A stretch of 64,000 nucleotides of DNA from Streptomyces sp. Ag109_O5-1 (GCF_003814875.1 NZ_RKQF01000001.1:8122001-8186000), one strand, 5' to 3'; shown: positions 1 through 7,464, numbered from the stretch's first letter. Notes: generated from the sequence alone by a model not told the origin. Made by a program: numbers and translations.

Positions 1-1
1 C

Positions 2-172
2 GCCACATCCACGTTCACGCTGCCGACCAGCTGGGGGCAGGCCCTCATCGACGGCACCCGCGGCGGCATCGGCATCAGCGTGAGCAGCGACGACCCATAC
101 ATCCACCTCGCCGGGCGCGGCTCCTGGAGCGCAGCCTTCACCGTCACGATCTCCTGGAGGCGAAGCTCATGA
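2..172 (+). CDS. C-terminal end of a phage structural (tail-type) protein, partial
   Basis: Only the last 56 codons lie in the window; the frame is open from base 2 to a TGA at 170-172. The visible residues are Gly/Ser/Thr-rich and contain 'IHLAGRGSWSAAFTVTISW', which reads like a beta-rich C-terminal domain. The stop overlaps the ATG of the next gene (ATGA), so the two are translationally coupled. Position just ahead of a glycine-rich protein and a lysis cassette suggests a minor tail or receptor-binding protein. That role is inferred from context, not from a recognised domain. Confidence 0.55.
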   Translation, partial: ATSTFTLPTSWGQALIDGTRGGIGISVSSDDPYIHLAGRGSWSAAFTVTISWRRSS

Positions 173-930
173 GCAGCACCACCACCAAGGGCATCCAGTA
201 CCCCCAGAACACCGACAACACCCGCATCTGGGAACTGATGCAGGCCCTGGCCACCACCGCCGACGGCATCATCATCGGGAACGTCGATCGGCAGATCTTC
301 ACCGCCTCCGGTACCTGGACCAGGCCCGCGGGCGCCATCCTCGTCCACGTCCAGGTACAGGGGGGCGGCGGCGGATCCGGCGGGGTTGCCGCCACCAGCT
401 CCGGCCAGGCCGCGTGCGCGCCAGGCGGCGGCGGGGGCGAATACGCCGCCGGATGGTTCACCCCGGCGGCTGCCGGCTCCAGCGTGGCGGTCACCGTCGG
501 CGCGGGCGGCACCGGAGGCACGGCAGGGGCCAACACCGCTAACAACGGCGGGACCTCCAGCTTCGGCGCCCTCATCACCGCAGTGGGCGGCACCGGCAGT
601 GGCGGCGCCACCGTCACCACCGGCAGCGCCAGTCTCGGCGGCGCCAACGGCGGATCCGGCGGCACTGGCGGAGACTGGCGCATCGCAGGCGGCGACGGCG
701 GAAACGGGCAGGTCATCACCCTGATTCCACTGAAGTACAACAACGGCGGCGCCTCTTTCCTGGGCAACATGCGCAGGGCCACCGGTATCGCTGCGTCCCA
801 GACCGGCGGATTCGACGGCTACGCCTACGGCGGCGGCGCGTCGGGCGGCTCCAACCCGGCCAGCCAGACCGCGCTCGCCGGCAACAACGGTGCCCCGGGC
901 ATCGTCATCGTCACCACCTACACCGCATAG
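169..930 (+). CDS. Glycine-rich phage tail-associated protein
   Basis: This 253-residue protein has an N-terminal segment (about 1-45) that may attach to the virion. From 'FTASGTWTRPAGA' (about 43-55) onward it matches the glycine-rich domain common in phage tail fibre and minor tail proteins, with long Gly/Ala/Ser/Thr runs to the C-terminus. There is no signal peptide. The ATG overlaps the upstream stop, so it belongs to the same operon. Likely role: virion-tip or host-binding component, by analogy with actinophage tail modules. Low complexity makes the domain call firmer than the function. Confidence 0.7.
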   Translation: MSSTTTKGIQYPQNTDNTRIWELMQALATTADGIIIGNVDRQIFTASGTWTRPAGAILVHVQVQGGGGGSGGVAATSSGQAACAPGGGGGEYAAGWFTPAAAGSSVAVTVGAGGTGGTAGANTANNGGTSSFGALITAVGGTGSGGATVTTGSASLGGANGGSGGTGGDWRIAGGDGGNGQVITLIPLKYNNGGASFLGNMRRATGIAASQTGGFDGYAYGGGASGGSNPASQTALAGNNGAPGIVIVTTYTA

Positions 931-938
931 GAGCACGC

Positions 939-1178
939 ATGCCGCTCGACGTGCCGCAGACCAGCCAGAACCCCGCAGTATGGGTTGTGAACGGCCGCTA
1001 CAGCAACGCCTCCATCACCGCATTCCAAGTGACCATCTCCGTCGAGAGCCAGTCCACCGAGCCGGAGGGCGACGACCTGCTCCAGCAGTTGGTCGACCTG
1101 CTGTCGCCCCGCTTCCCGGGGGTCGTCGGGATGAAGTCGTACACCTCGAACACCGTGCGGGACATGCTCCCGTCCTGA
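939..1178 (+). CDS. Small hypothetical phage protein
   Basis: This 79-residue protein starts at an ATG preceded by AGGAG at about 931-935, eight bases after the glycine-rich gene. It is soluble, with a hydrophobic beta-like N-terminal half ('AVWVVNGRYSNASITAFQV') and an acidic middle, and has no transmembrane segment. I do not recognise a family. A probable rho-independent terminator follows directly, so it may be the last gene of the tail transcription unit, before the lysis genes. Confidence 0.6.
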   Translation: MPLDVPQTSQNPAVWVVNGRYSNASITAFQVTISVESQSTEPEGDDLLQQLVDLLSPRFPGVVGMKSYTSNTVRDMLPS

Positions 1179-1197
1179 CCACTCCCCGCCCAGCCCA

Positions 1198-1227
1198 CGC
1201 CCCAGCCGACCGGCCCGGGGCGTTTTT
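1198..1227 (+). terminator. Probable rho-independent terminator
   Basis: CGCCCC (1198-1203) pairs with GGGGCG (1217-1222) and is followed by TTTTT (1223-1227). It lies 20 bases past the stop of the small phage gene and ahead of the papain-like peptidase gene, so it separates tail and lysis units. Confidence 0.55.
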
Positions 1228-1246
1228 CATGCCCTCAGGAGCACAC

Positions 1247-2092
1247 GTGACCATCCGTCTCATCGAGCAGCACCACCGCCCGGGCCAGCACCTCGGCCGG
1301 CACGTCGAGCACGACCCGCGCAGCCTCCGGTACGCGCACGGCGTCCTGCCCAAGTCCGCCATCAAGACCGTCGAGTGGACGCGCCGCATCCCGATCCTCG
1401 ACCAGGGGAGCCTGGGTTCGTGCACCGGTAACGCAGGCACGGGCATCCTCGGCACCGACTCGGCCGGGCGTACCGCCTCGACGAAGGTCACCATCACCCC
1501 GGCCGGGGCCGCAGCCTCGCACGGCGTGTTCGTGGCCGGGACGTATGACCTGGACGAGTCGTTCGCGGTCTGGCTGTACAAGCTGGCAACGATCCTCGAC
1601 GGGATCTCCGGCACCTACCCGCCGGACGACACCGGTTCGACCGGGATCGGTGTGGCGAAGGCGCTGAAGGCGCTCGGCCTCGCCGGGACGTACACGCACG
1701 CGTTCTCGATCGCAGCCCTCAACTCGGCGCTGCAGTCCGGGGCCGTGATGATCGGCATCGAGTGGCCGCAGAGCGCGTTCGACACGGCCAACGACGGCCG
1801 GATCATCGTCGACAAGACGTCCCCCATCGCGGGCGGCCACGAGCTGGAGCTGTCCAAGTACGACGCGTCGACGGGCGAGTACTGGGTGCCGAACTCCTGG
1901 AACACCACGTGGGGCGACGCCGGTTGGGGCTACTTCACCGCCGCGGACCTCGCCTGGCTGCTCTCCCAGCAGGGCGACGTCACCGTACCTGCGCTCACCG
2001 GCTCCCCGACGCCGACTCCGGGACCGGCCGCGCCGTCCGGCGCCCAGGTCGGCGCCGCCGTCCGTAGCGCCCTCGAAGGACTGGGGGTCTGA
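1247..2092 (+). CDS. Papain-like (C1 family) cysteine peptidase of the phage lysis region
   Basis: The GTG at 1247 is chosen because AGGAG lies just upstream (1237-1241); an ATG at 1229 is in frame but poorly placed. The 281-residue protein shows papain-fold landmarks: Gln53 and Cys59 in 'LDQGSLGSCTGNAG', His198 in 'GGHELELSKYD', and Asn216 in 'VPNSWNTTWGDAGWGYF'. The C-terminus is Pro/Thr-rich and then helical. There is no signal peptide or propeptide, so any export would need the holin, lysis or virion attachment. It lies directly upstream of the endolysin (two-base gap). Possible targets are cell-surface proteins, peptidoglycan cross-bridges or virion processing. The fold is well supported; the substrate is unknown. 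Confidence 0.75.
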   Translation: MTIRLIEQHHRPGQHLGRHVEHDPRSLRYAHGVLPKSAIKTVEWTRRIPILDQGSLGSCTGNAGTGILGTDSAGRTASTKVTITPAGAAASHGVFVAGTYDLDESFAVWLYKLATILDGISGTYPPDDTGSTGIGVAKALKALGLAGTYTHAFSIAALNSALQSGAVMIGIEWPQSAFDTANDGRIIVDKTSPIAGGHELELSKYDASTGEYWVPNSWNTTWGDAGWGYFTAADLAWLLSQQGDVTVPALTGSPTPTPGPAAPSGAQVGAAVRSALEGLGV

Positions 2093-2094
2093 CC

Positions 2095-2934
2095 ATGACC
2101 AGCTTCCGTGACGAGTTCGTCAACCTCCTGAAGAGCCAGGCCGGCTACCACGAGGGCCGTGACGCGAACGGCAACTGGAACAACATCCAGAAGTTCTCCG
2201 AGCAGACCCCAGGCCTGCAGTGGTCGGACGGCCAGCCGTGGTGCGCCACCTTCGAGTGCTGGGGCGCCCACAAGACCGGCATGGACGCGCTGTGGCCGAT
2301 GACCGCATCGTGCGCGCTCGCGGTCGCCTGGTGGAAGAAGCAGAACCGATTCACCGAGTACCCCGTCCTCGGCGGCCCGTTCTACATGGGGCCCGGCGGC
2401 GGCGACCACACCGGCATCGTGTGGAAGTACGACGCAGACACCATCTGGACCATCGAAGGCAACAGCAACGACAGCGGCTCCTACCAGGGCGACGGGGTCT
2501 ACCTGCACCAGCGCCCCCGCCGCGGCACCGGCAGCCCCTACGGCTACGGCGTTCCCGCCTACCCGGAAGGCACGATCTGCGCCGATCCGGCTCTCGGCGG
2601 TACAGCCTCCGCAGCCATCACGGCGCCCGCCACGAAGCCCACAGTGTCCCTGGCCCACGTGGTCTACGCCGCCCAGCACGACCCGGCGGCAGCCCAGGGC
2701 CACACCACGCACCAGGCTGAAGTCCTCGTGGTCGAACGCGCCCTGAAGGCCGAAGGCCTCCTCGAGGCCCAGTACGTCGACGGCAGCTTCGGCACCAAGA
2801 CCGTCACCGCATACGCCCGCTGGCAGCGCTCGGCAGTCGGCGGAGGCTTCACCGGCACCGCTGCGGACGGCATCCCCGGCAAGACCTCCCTGCAGCTGCT
2901 CGCCGCCCGGCACAGCTTCACCGTCACCACCTGA
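2095..2934 (+). CDS. Phage endolysin with CHAP-type catalytic and peptidoglycan-binding domains
   Basis: This 279-residue protein has an N-terminal CHAP/NlpC-like domain (about 1-165), with probable catalytic Cys50 in 'GQPWCATFECWGAHKTG' and His105 in 'GGGDHTGIVW'. A linker (about 175-205) leads to a C-terminal peptidoglycan-binding domain (about 205-275) containing 'VDGSFGTKTVTAYARWQ'. CHAP enzymes act as peptidoglycan amidases or endopeptidases. There is no signal peptide, which fits release through the holin encoded next. The gene is tightly packed between the papain-like peptidase and the holin. Role confidence is high; bond specificity cannot be read. Confidence 0.85.
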   Translation: MTSFRDEFVNLLKSQAGYHEGRDANGNWNNIQKFSEQTPGLQWSDGQPWCATFECWGAHKTGMDALWPMTASCALAVAWWKKQNRFTEYPVLGGPFYMGPGGGDHTGIVWKYDADTIWTIEGNSNDSGSYQGDGVYLHQRPRRGTGSPYGYGVPAYPEGTICADPALGGTASAAITAPATKPTVSLAHVVYAAQHDPAAAQGHTTHQAEVLVVERALKAEGLLEAQYVDGSFGTKTVTAYARWQRSAVGGGFTGTAADGIPGKTSLQLLAARHSFTVTT

Positions 2935-2948
2935 CCGGAAGGAACCCC

Positions 2949-3215
2949 ATGTCTGACATCAACCTGCCCAACCTCGGCCAGCTGGAGCGCACCGGCCTCC
3001 AGTACGCCAAGGACCTCGGCGAGCGCACCGCTGCCACGTTCGTCGTCGCGGCCTGCGGCGTCGGCGTTGCCGCGGGCCCGGCCGACATGTTCCACGCCTC
3101 GTTCTGGGAGACGATGGCCGCGGCCGGCCTCGCCGCGGCCGGGTCGCTCGTCAAGGGGATCCTGGCCAGACCGTTCGGCGACAAGAACAGCGCTTCCTTC
3201 GTCAAGGGCGCCTGA
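2949..3215 (+). CDS. Holin, r1t-like family
   Basis: This 88-residue protein has two hydrophobic helices (about 28-45 and 55-72) and the r1t-holin signature: 'RTAATF' before helix one, 'SFWETMAAAGLAAAGSLVKG' spanning helix two, and a charged tail 'FGDKNSASF'. It would form the membrane lesions that release the endolysin encoded 14 bases upstream. A GGAAGG ribosome-binding site lies at about 2937-2942. Length and topology are typical of actinophage holins. Confidence 0.85.
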   Translation: MSDINLPNLGQLERTGLQYAKDLGERTAATFVVAACGVGVAAGPADMFHASFWETMAAAGLAAAGSLVKGILARPFGDKNSASFVKGA

Positions 3216-3246
3216 CCCTGCCCCATGAGCGCGTCTTGGAGGTGGC

Positions 3247-3513
3247 ATGGACGGTGCCCTCGTCGCGGCCCTCGGCGTGATCGGGAGCGCCGCCGTGACG
3301 GGAGGGGCCGCCATGTACGGCTCCAAGGTCGCGGGGCGGCCCCAACGGGAGGGCAGCGCGGTGACAGGCTTCAACAGCCTTACGGATCAGCTCCAGGAGG
3401 AACGCCAGGAGCTGAAGACCGAGGTGGCCACCCTCAAGATGGAGCTCGCCGCCGAGCGGGCCGAGTCGGCACGGCTGCGACTCCTGGTGCAGACGCTGGG
3501 AGGCACACCATGA
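3247..3513 (+). CDS. Small membrane protein with C-terminal coiled coil, lysis cassette
   Basis: This 88-residue protein has one N-terminal hydrophobic helix (about 5-25, Ala/Gly-rich) and a strongly heptad-like charged segment from about 42 to 80 (Leu/Glu/Lys/Arg). GGAGGTGGC precedes the ATG at 3238-3246. Its last codons overlap the ATG of the collagen-like gene (ATGA at 3510-3513), so both are probably made together. Position after the holin suggests a second holin, antiholin or spanin-like partner. That is inference; no defining motif is visible. Confidence 0.65.
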   Translation: MDGALVAALGVIGSAAVTGGAAMYGSKVAGRPQREGSAVTGFNSLTDQLQEERQELKTEVATLKMELAAERAESARLRLLVQTLGGTP

Positions 3514-4190
3514 CGCGCGCCGAACGCGTGCTCGCTCGACGGTGGAAGCCCATCGCCCTCCTCGCGTTCCTCCTCGCCCTCACCGGGGCCGTCCTGCTCG
3601 TGTACGTGCGCGTCCAGGCCGAGGCATCGCGTGCCGACCAGCTCTCCGCAGAGGCTGATCTGCGCGGGCAGGCCGTCACCACCCTCGCGTCCGACGTGCG
3701 GGTGCTACGTGCTCAGATCAAGGCGAAGGGCGGCACGCCGGCCGCACCTGACCCGACCAAGGCCGTCAAGAACCTGCCCGACCGGGCCGCGGTCCCCGTA
3801 CCGATTCCCGGGCCGCCAGGCCCGAAGGGCGACAAGGGCGATCCGGGTAAGGCAGCGCCGACCGTCACCCCGTCGCCCGGCGCATCAGGAGCGGTCGGCG
3901 CCACCGGCCCCCAGGGGCCTCAGGGCGAGCCCGGCGCCGACTCCACCGTCCCCGGCCCCCAGGGCGAGCAGGGGCCGCAGGGGGAGCGCGGGGAGACTGG
4001 GCCGCCGCCGTCCGGCTGGACCTTCACCGACGGCGATGGCAACACCCAGGAATGCGCGCCGGACAGTGCCGGGTCCACGCACTACACCTGCCACATCACC
4101 GGCGCGAGCAGCAGCACGCCGGAGCCGCAGAGCCGCAGCCTGCTCGGCCTCGCGGTGCTCACCATGACCGCCTCGTACCGGCGGCTGTAA
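3510..4190 (+). CDS. Membrane-anchored collagen-like protein ending the lysis cassette
   Basis: This 226-residue protein starts at an ATG overlapping the previous stop. It has a basic N-terminus, a transmembrane helix (about 14-34), a helical/coiled-coil stalk (about 38-75), and a Pro-rich linker. Gly-X-Y triplets follow (about 96-165, for example 'GPPGPKGDKGDPG' and 'GPQGEQGPQGERGETGPP'), then a small C-terminal domain with two Cys. Predicted topology is type II with the collagen segment outside the membrane. Collagen-like phage proteins are usually tail fibres; an anchored version after the holin is unusual. It could be a spanin-like bridge or a lysogenic surface protein. A strong terminator follows immediately. 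Confidence 0.75.
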   Translation: MTRAERVLARRWKPIALLAFLLALTGAVLLVYVRVQAEASRADQLSAEADLRGQAVTTLASDVRVLRAQIKAKGGTPAAPDPTKAVKNLPDRAAVPVPIPGPPGPKGDKGDPGKAAPTVTPSPGASGAVGATGPQGPQGEPGADSTVPGPQGEQGPQGERGETGPPPSGWTFTDGDGNTQECAPDSAGSTHYTCHITGASSSTPEPQSRSLLGLAVLTMTASYRRL

Positions 4191-4195
4191 CACGA

Positions 4196-4233
4196 GCGGC
4201 CCCGCTCTCCTTCGGGAGGGCGGGGCCGCTTTC
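4196..4233. terminator. Strong bidirectional terminator between converging units
   Basis: GCGGCCCCGC (4196-4205) and CGGGGCCGC (4221-4229) form a long stem closed by a TTCG loop, with a short T-rich tail. It sits between the collagen-like gene and the convergent XRE regulator and can serve both strands. Confidence 0.8.
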
Positions 4234-4245
4234 GTGCGTCCGGGA

Positions 4246-5097
4246 TCAACTCAGCGCGTTGATGGACTTGAGGACCAGGGCGCGCGCCTCGGCGCCGTAT
4301 ACGGCCATGGAACGGAGCCGCTCGAAGGTTTCCAGGTACTGGGCGATCTCGCCGGGCTGTGTCACGCTCACCTCGGCCGACACCAACTCGACGGACACGA
4401 GCCGGTCGTCATAGATGTGGAAGGTCTCCTCGGGCCAGTGCGTGCGTCGGGCCGCCGTCGGGACGATGCCGAGGGATACCGCGGGCAGTGCGCCGGCGGT
4501 GAGGAGATAGCCGAGCTGCGCGGCCATCGCGTCAGGGTCGGCGATCCGGTAGTACAGGACCGGCTCCTCGATGACCACGACGAAGAGGCGCCCCTGCTCG
4601 TGGACGATGCGCGAACGCTCGATGCGGGCGCGAGCGGCCTCGGCGCTGTCGTCGACCGGCAGGCCGTGAACGTCCGCGGCGATCCCGAGGACGGCGAGCG
4701 CGTAGCCCTCGGTCTGCAGCAGGCCGGGTACGAGGCCGGCGGAGTACAGGCGGTGGCACTCGGTCTCCCGGAATGCCTTCACCCGGCTTTCCTGGATGTG
4801 CCGGAGCCCGGCACGGACCTGGTCGCGCCACTGCCGGTACATGGACTCGGCGTTGATGGACTGGACGACGAGATCCTGTGCCTGGTCCTCGGCGCCGGTG
4901 GCGGCGCACCAGTTGCGGATGTCGTTGGCCGACGGCCCGGTGAGCGCGTTCTCGATGCGGGAGGTCTTGGAGTAGTGCCAGTTGCACGCAGCAGCCAGCT
5001 GCACGACCGTCAGGCCGGCTTCCTTGCGGAGGTCGCGCAGCCGGTGGGCCACGGCTTCACGGGCGGCCTGGGCTGAGGAGGACGGTGAGGCGGGCAT
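4246..5097 (-). CDS. XRE-family helix-turn-helix regulator with DUF5753 domain
   Basis: This 283-residue protein has an N-terminal HTH of about residues 15-70 ('LRKEAGLTVVQLAAACNWHY', then 'SKTSRIENALTGPS'). The large C-terminal domain is of the DUF5753 type common in Streptomyces, with 'PGLLQTEGYALAVL' and 'QLGYLLTAGALPAVSLGIVP'. These proteins usually pair with a small partner gene and regulate development or mobile-element genes. It is the last gene of a three-gene minus-strand operon with the DUF6879 gene 24 bases upstream. Whether it is a host-type regulator or the element's repressor cannot be decided here. Confidence 0.85.
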   Translation of the reverse strand: MPASPSSSAQAAREAVAHRLRDLRKEAGLTVVQLAAACNWHYSKTSRIENALTGPSANDIRNWCAATGAEDQAQDLVVQSINAESMYRQWRDQVRAGLRHIQESRVKAFRETECHRLYSAGLVPGLLQTEGYALAVLGIAADVHGLPVDDSAEAARARIERSRIVHEQGRLFVVVIEEPVLYYRIADPDAMAAQLGYLLTAGALPAVSLGIVPTAARRTHWPEETFHIYDDRLVSVELVSAEVSVTQPGEIAQYLETFERLRSMAVYGAEARALVLKSINALS

Positions 5098-5121
5098 GGG
5101 CTGGCTGCTGGTGCTTCCTGG

Positions 5122-5649
5122 TCAGTTGATTTTGTACTGGGCGTGGGGGATGGCTCGGGACCAGACGGCTTCGAAGGCCTCCGAGCACAGCTTCGCGGCA
5201 GCGGGCTCATCGGAGATCTCGTGGCCGACCATGGCGCCGTTGCCGGAGAAGTAGCCCCATCGGATCACGCGGTCGTCGAACAGCCAGAAGTCGTTGCCGG
5301 GCAGGGCGATATCGGATGCTCGGCGGCGGGGCAGCCACCGAACGTCCTCGCCGGCCTGCACGTTGACGATGGTGGAGGCGTGTTCGTAGCGGATGTAGTC
5401 GGAGACGGGTTCGGACACGATGCGGGCCCGGCGCACGGTGACGCCGCGGGCGAGGGCCTGCGAGACGAGGTCGACCCAGGGGGCCCAGTCCGGCGACGCT
5501 GGGTCGGTGTCGAGTCGGCCGGTCTCCAGCCACGCCCTGAAGTCCTCGGCCTCGTGGGCGACTCCGTAGTGGTCCCGCATCTCGAGGTGCACGGCCGAGC
5601 GCGTGCACTGGGCCATGAGTTCAGCGATCGTCGGTTCGCTCGACGACAT
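5122..5649 (-). CDS. DUF6879 family protein
   Basis: This 175-residue soluble protein has the recognisable DUF6879 pattern: 'HLEMRDHYGVAHEAEDFRAW' near the N-terminus, 'DYIRYEHASTIVNVQAGEDV', 'WLPRRRASDIALPGNDFWLF' and 'WGYFSGNG'. DUF6879 genes are habitual neighbours of DUF5753 XRE regulators in Streptomyces and may act as partners or antagonists. The biochemical role is unknown. The start overlaps the end of the upstream 86-residue gene by 29 bases, implying coupled translation. Confidence 0.75.
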   Translation of the reverse strand: MSSSEPTIAELMAQCTRSAVHLEMRDHYGVAHEAEDFRAWLETGRLDTDPASPDWAPWVDLVSQALARGVTVRRARIVSEPVSDYIRYEHASTIVNVQAGEDVRWLPRRRASDIALPGNDFWLFDDRVIRWGYFSGNGAMVGHEISDEPAAAKLCSEAFEAVWSRAIPHAQYKIN

Positions 5650-5881
5650 CGCACGCCTCCCTGATCATCTGCGCCATCCTCGCGGGGATCCGGATCACTG
5701 CCTCGTCGGCCGGGATGCCGACGGCGTGCCCCGGGACCTCGAACGCTGCGCACTCTGCTTCCAGTTCGAGGTCCGGCTTCCAGCCCTGGAAGACGAGTTC
5801 CTTCTTCTCCTGGTCGACCCACACGGTGGGAGAGTCTGCCGTTTTCGTGTCGGGGTCGATTCCGATGAACCGTAGTGTCAC
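5621..5881 (-). CDS. Small conserved hypothetical protein, first gene of the XRE/DUF6879 operon
   Basis: This 86-residue soluble protein begins 'MTLRFIGIDPDTKTADSPTV' and reads as alternating beta strands followed by a helix ('RMAQMIREACDVVER'). Proteins of this type commonly precede DUF6879/XRE pairs. It leads the operon and overlaps the next gene, so it is probably co-expressed with the regulator. No motif supports an enzymatic role. Confidence 0.65.
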   Translation of the reverse strand: MTLRFIGIDPDTKTADSPTVWVDQEKKELVFQGWKPDLELEAECAAFEVPGHAVGIPADEAVIRIPARMAQMIREACDVVERTDDR

Positions 5882-6107
5882 GTCCTTCTCCGTCCACGCG
5901 ATGTGCAGTTCTTTGCGCCACCGTCGCCCGGTCGGGCCTGCTGGTCAAGGGCGCGAATACGACAGCTGTGCGGCTGGTTCGCGGTGCCTGCAAAGATCTG
6001 CACATTGCTGGCTTTGCTGCACATCGCGCTCCTAGCTTCGGCAGATACGCGAATGCCCCGGCGAGGCGGTCACCTCCCGGGGCGTGGCCGACTGCGAAGG
6101 AGTCGAC

Positions 6108-6305
6108 GTGGCAGAGACTACGCAGACCGTGACCACCCCGGCCAGCCTCACCGGGGTCGGATGGTGCCACTGGCACAAGGGCATTGGTGAGGACGTCCGA
6201 GTGATCCAGGTGGTGGAGGTCCCGTCCGGCCCCGGAGGCAGGCACTCCGCCTGCGCGCGCTGCCGCGAGCGGCGCAACCTGATCCCGTTCGCCGACCAGC
6301 CGTGA
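6108..6305 (+). CDS. Small Cys/His-containing hypothetical protein
   Basis: The GTG at 6108 is preferred over an upstream ATG at 6084 because AAGGAG lies at 6097-6102. The 65-residue product has 'WCHWHKG' and 'CARCRERRN', a possible four-ligand zinc site. It overlaps the next gene by four bases. Small zinc-ribbon-like proteins of this kind are frequent in actinobacterial integrative elements and phages. Function is unknown. Confidence 0.6.
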   Translation: MAETTQTVTTPASLTGVGWCHWHKGIGEDVRVIQVVEVPSGPGGRHSACARCRERRNLIPFADQP

Positions 6306-6526
6306 AGCCTTACGACCTGCCCGACGCAACCTGGCTGACCAGAGCCCAGCACTCCGGGTGGGCGTGCGTCTTCTGCCGCGCCCCGCTCTCCAAGGGCGCC
6401 GTCAAGGCCGGCCGTGCCGAAGGGATGATCGGCGCCCACGACATGAGCATCGACGTCTACGCCTGCCCGAGCTGCGCGCTCCAGCTCGGTCTCATCGAAC
6501 GACTGCCGGAAGGTGCCCCGCGATGA
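6302..6526 (+). CDS. Small zinc-ribbon-like hypothetical protein
   Basis: This 74-residue protein has two CxxC pairs, 'CVFCRAPLSKG' and 'YACPSCALQLG', separated by about 30 residues, as in zinc ribbons. The start overlaps the upstream stop and the stop overlaps the next ATG (6523), so three tiny genes form one coupled operon. It could be a nucleic-acid-binding accessory protein of the element, but that is only inference. Confidence 0.65.
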   Translation: MKPYDLPDATWLTRAQHSGWACVFCRAPLSKGAVKAGRAEGMIGAHDMSIDVYACPSCALQLGLIERLPEGAPR

Positions 6527-6723
6527 AGCAGATCAGTGCGGCCACGAAGGAACTCATGGCCAGCGCCAGGGGCGACGGGTACCGCGCGGCCGGCCTCTGC
6601 GCGTCCCGGCACTCCAGCGGCGCGCTCTGCACCCGCAGCGCCAAGGACCGCCACGGCTCCGGCAAACACAGCAACCCGTACCAGCGCCGCTGGCCCGGGG
6701 ACGCTGTCGGCCTGCGCTGGTAG
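6523..6723 (+). CDS. Small basic hypothetical protein, last gene of a three-gene mini-operon
   Basis: This 66-residue protein is rich in Arg, Lys, Ser and His, has two Cys and ends 'RRWPGDAVGLRW'. It starts at the ATG overlapping the preceding stop. No known family is recognised. The compact arrangement with the two zinc-ribbon-like genes, followed by a strong terminator, supports real expression. The remaining 210 bases before the tRNA fragment hold no gene. Confidence 0.55.
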   Translation: MKQISAATKELMASARGDGYRAAGLCASRHSSGALCTRSAKDRHGSGKHSNPYQRRWPGDAVGLRW

Positions 6724-6765
6724 AGCCCCCGGTCCCGGCGCAGACGGTGTGCCGGGGCCGGTCCG

Positions 6766-6800
6766 AGCCCCGGCCGGACGCCGATCCGGCCGGGGCTTCT
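6766..6800 (+). terminator. Strong hairpin terminator
   Basis: A perfect 13-bp stem (6766-6778 with 6785-6797) and a six-base loop are followed by TCT. It closes the three-gene mini-operon. Confidence 0.75.
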
Positions 6801-6878
6801 CCATGTCATTGTGGTGCGCGGGGGAGTGCGGGATAATGGAATCGGCCCAGTTCAGGGCGCCTCCCGGATAGCCAGCCT

Positions 6879-7000
6879 GCGTGAGCGGTGCGTGAGCGGA
6901 GGTCCCGCCGGGGCCCGGAATCGGTGGAGTGAGCCGGAGTAGCAGACCCTCACGACCAGGGATTTCCGGAGTAGCCGGAGCCACCCAGAGTGAGCCGGAG
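6879..7000 (+). repeat. Cluster of short direct repeats next to the tRNA-derived end (possible recombinase arm sites)
   Basis: GCGTGAGCGG occurs at 6879-6888 and 6890-6899. GTGAGCCGGAG occurs at 6929-6939 and 6990-7000, with the variant GTAGCCGGAG at 6971-6980. All lie within 130 bases on the element side of the tRNA fragment, where integrase arm-type sites of an attachment site are expected. Only the repeats are seen; the role is inferred. Confidence 0.4.
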
Positions 7001-7010
7001 CAATACCTTC

Positions 7011-7058
7011 GGACTCATAATCCGTCGGCCGTGGGTTCGAGTCCCACCCGCCCCACCA
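7011..7058 (+). pseudogene. 3' fragment of a CAU-anticodon tRNA (attachment-site core candidate)
   Basis: Readable parts are the anticodon loop CTCATAA (CAT at 7016-7018), a perfect T stem-loop (GTGGG-TTCGAGT-CCCAC), the 3' acceptor strand CCGCCCC and an encoded A-CCA ending at 7058. No D arm or GGGGCGG 5' acceptor strand precedes it, so this is only the 3' half. That is the usual product of integration of a phage or ICE into a tRNA gene. Elongator Met and CAU-Ile cannot be told apart. Confidence 0.8.
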
Positions 7059-7157
7059 GTACAGGTCTCTGACCTGCGGAAACGTTCATTTTGTCCTGTC
7101 GGATCGTCAACTTTGCCTGAACGGACTGAATCCGCTGCTCGTGGGTTTGGAGCCCGG
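7011..7157 (+). repeat. 147-bp direct repeat, copy A
   Basis: Aligned without gaps to 31217-31363, I count 126 of 147 identical positions. The repeat covers the tRNA 3' fragment plus about 99 bases downstream, including the small hairpin CAGGTC-TCT-GACCTG. This is the better-preserved copy. Confidence 0.8.
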
Positions 7158-7464
7158 CAGCGTGCCGGGGAGATCCAACCCCTCTGACCTGCGGCGGAGT
7201 AGGTGTTCAAGGCTGCCGCTCTCGGTCCGGGGCGGCTGCTCTGGGGGTCGTCCCCAATACCCAGGGGCCGTACAGGGGCCGGGAGGACGCGGCCGGGGTC
7301 AGGCCGAAGGTGTTTCCGGGCCGGTTCCGTTGTCCCGTTTGCTGGTTCCGCGGCATGGGCTGCCGTTCACCGGGCCAGGGAAACGGCCCGAAGAGGAACC
7401 GGTTCGATGGACGGCGCACCGCGTTCCTCAGGGCTGAGCCACGTGCGGAAAGCGCACGATCTGG
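7158..7464. other. Intergenic stretch without a recognisable gene
   Basis: Overlapping short frames exist on both strands but none shows a recognisable family or a convincing ribosome-binding site. It lies between the repeat and decayed gene fragments and is probably degenerate DNA. Confidence 0.5.

Noticed and set aside
4234..5076. Long plus-strand open frame opposite the XRE regulator
   Set aside because: Composition is Gly/Arg/Val-rich shadow translation; the minus strand has a clear DUF5753 regulator.
6960..7058. Complete tRNA gene at the end of the prophage region
   Set aside because: The 5' half (acceptor strand GGGGCGG and D arm) is absent; only the anticodon and T arms with CCA are present.
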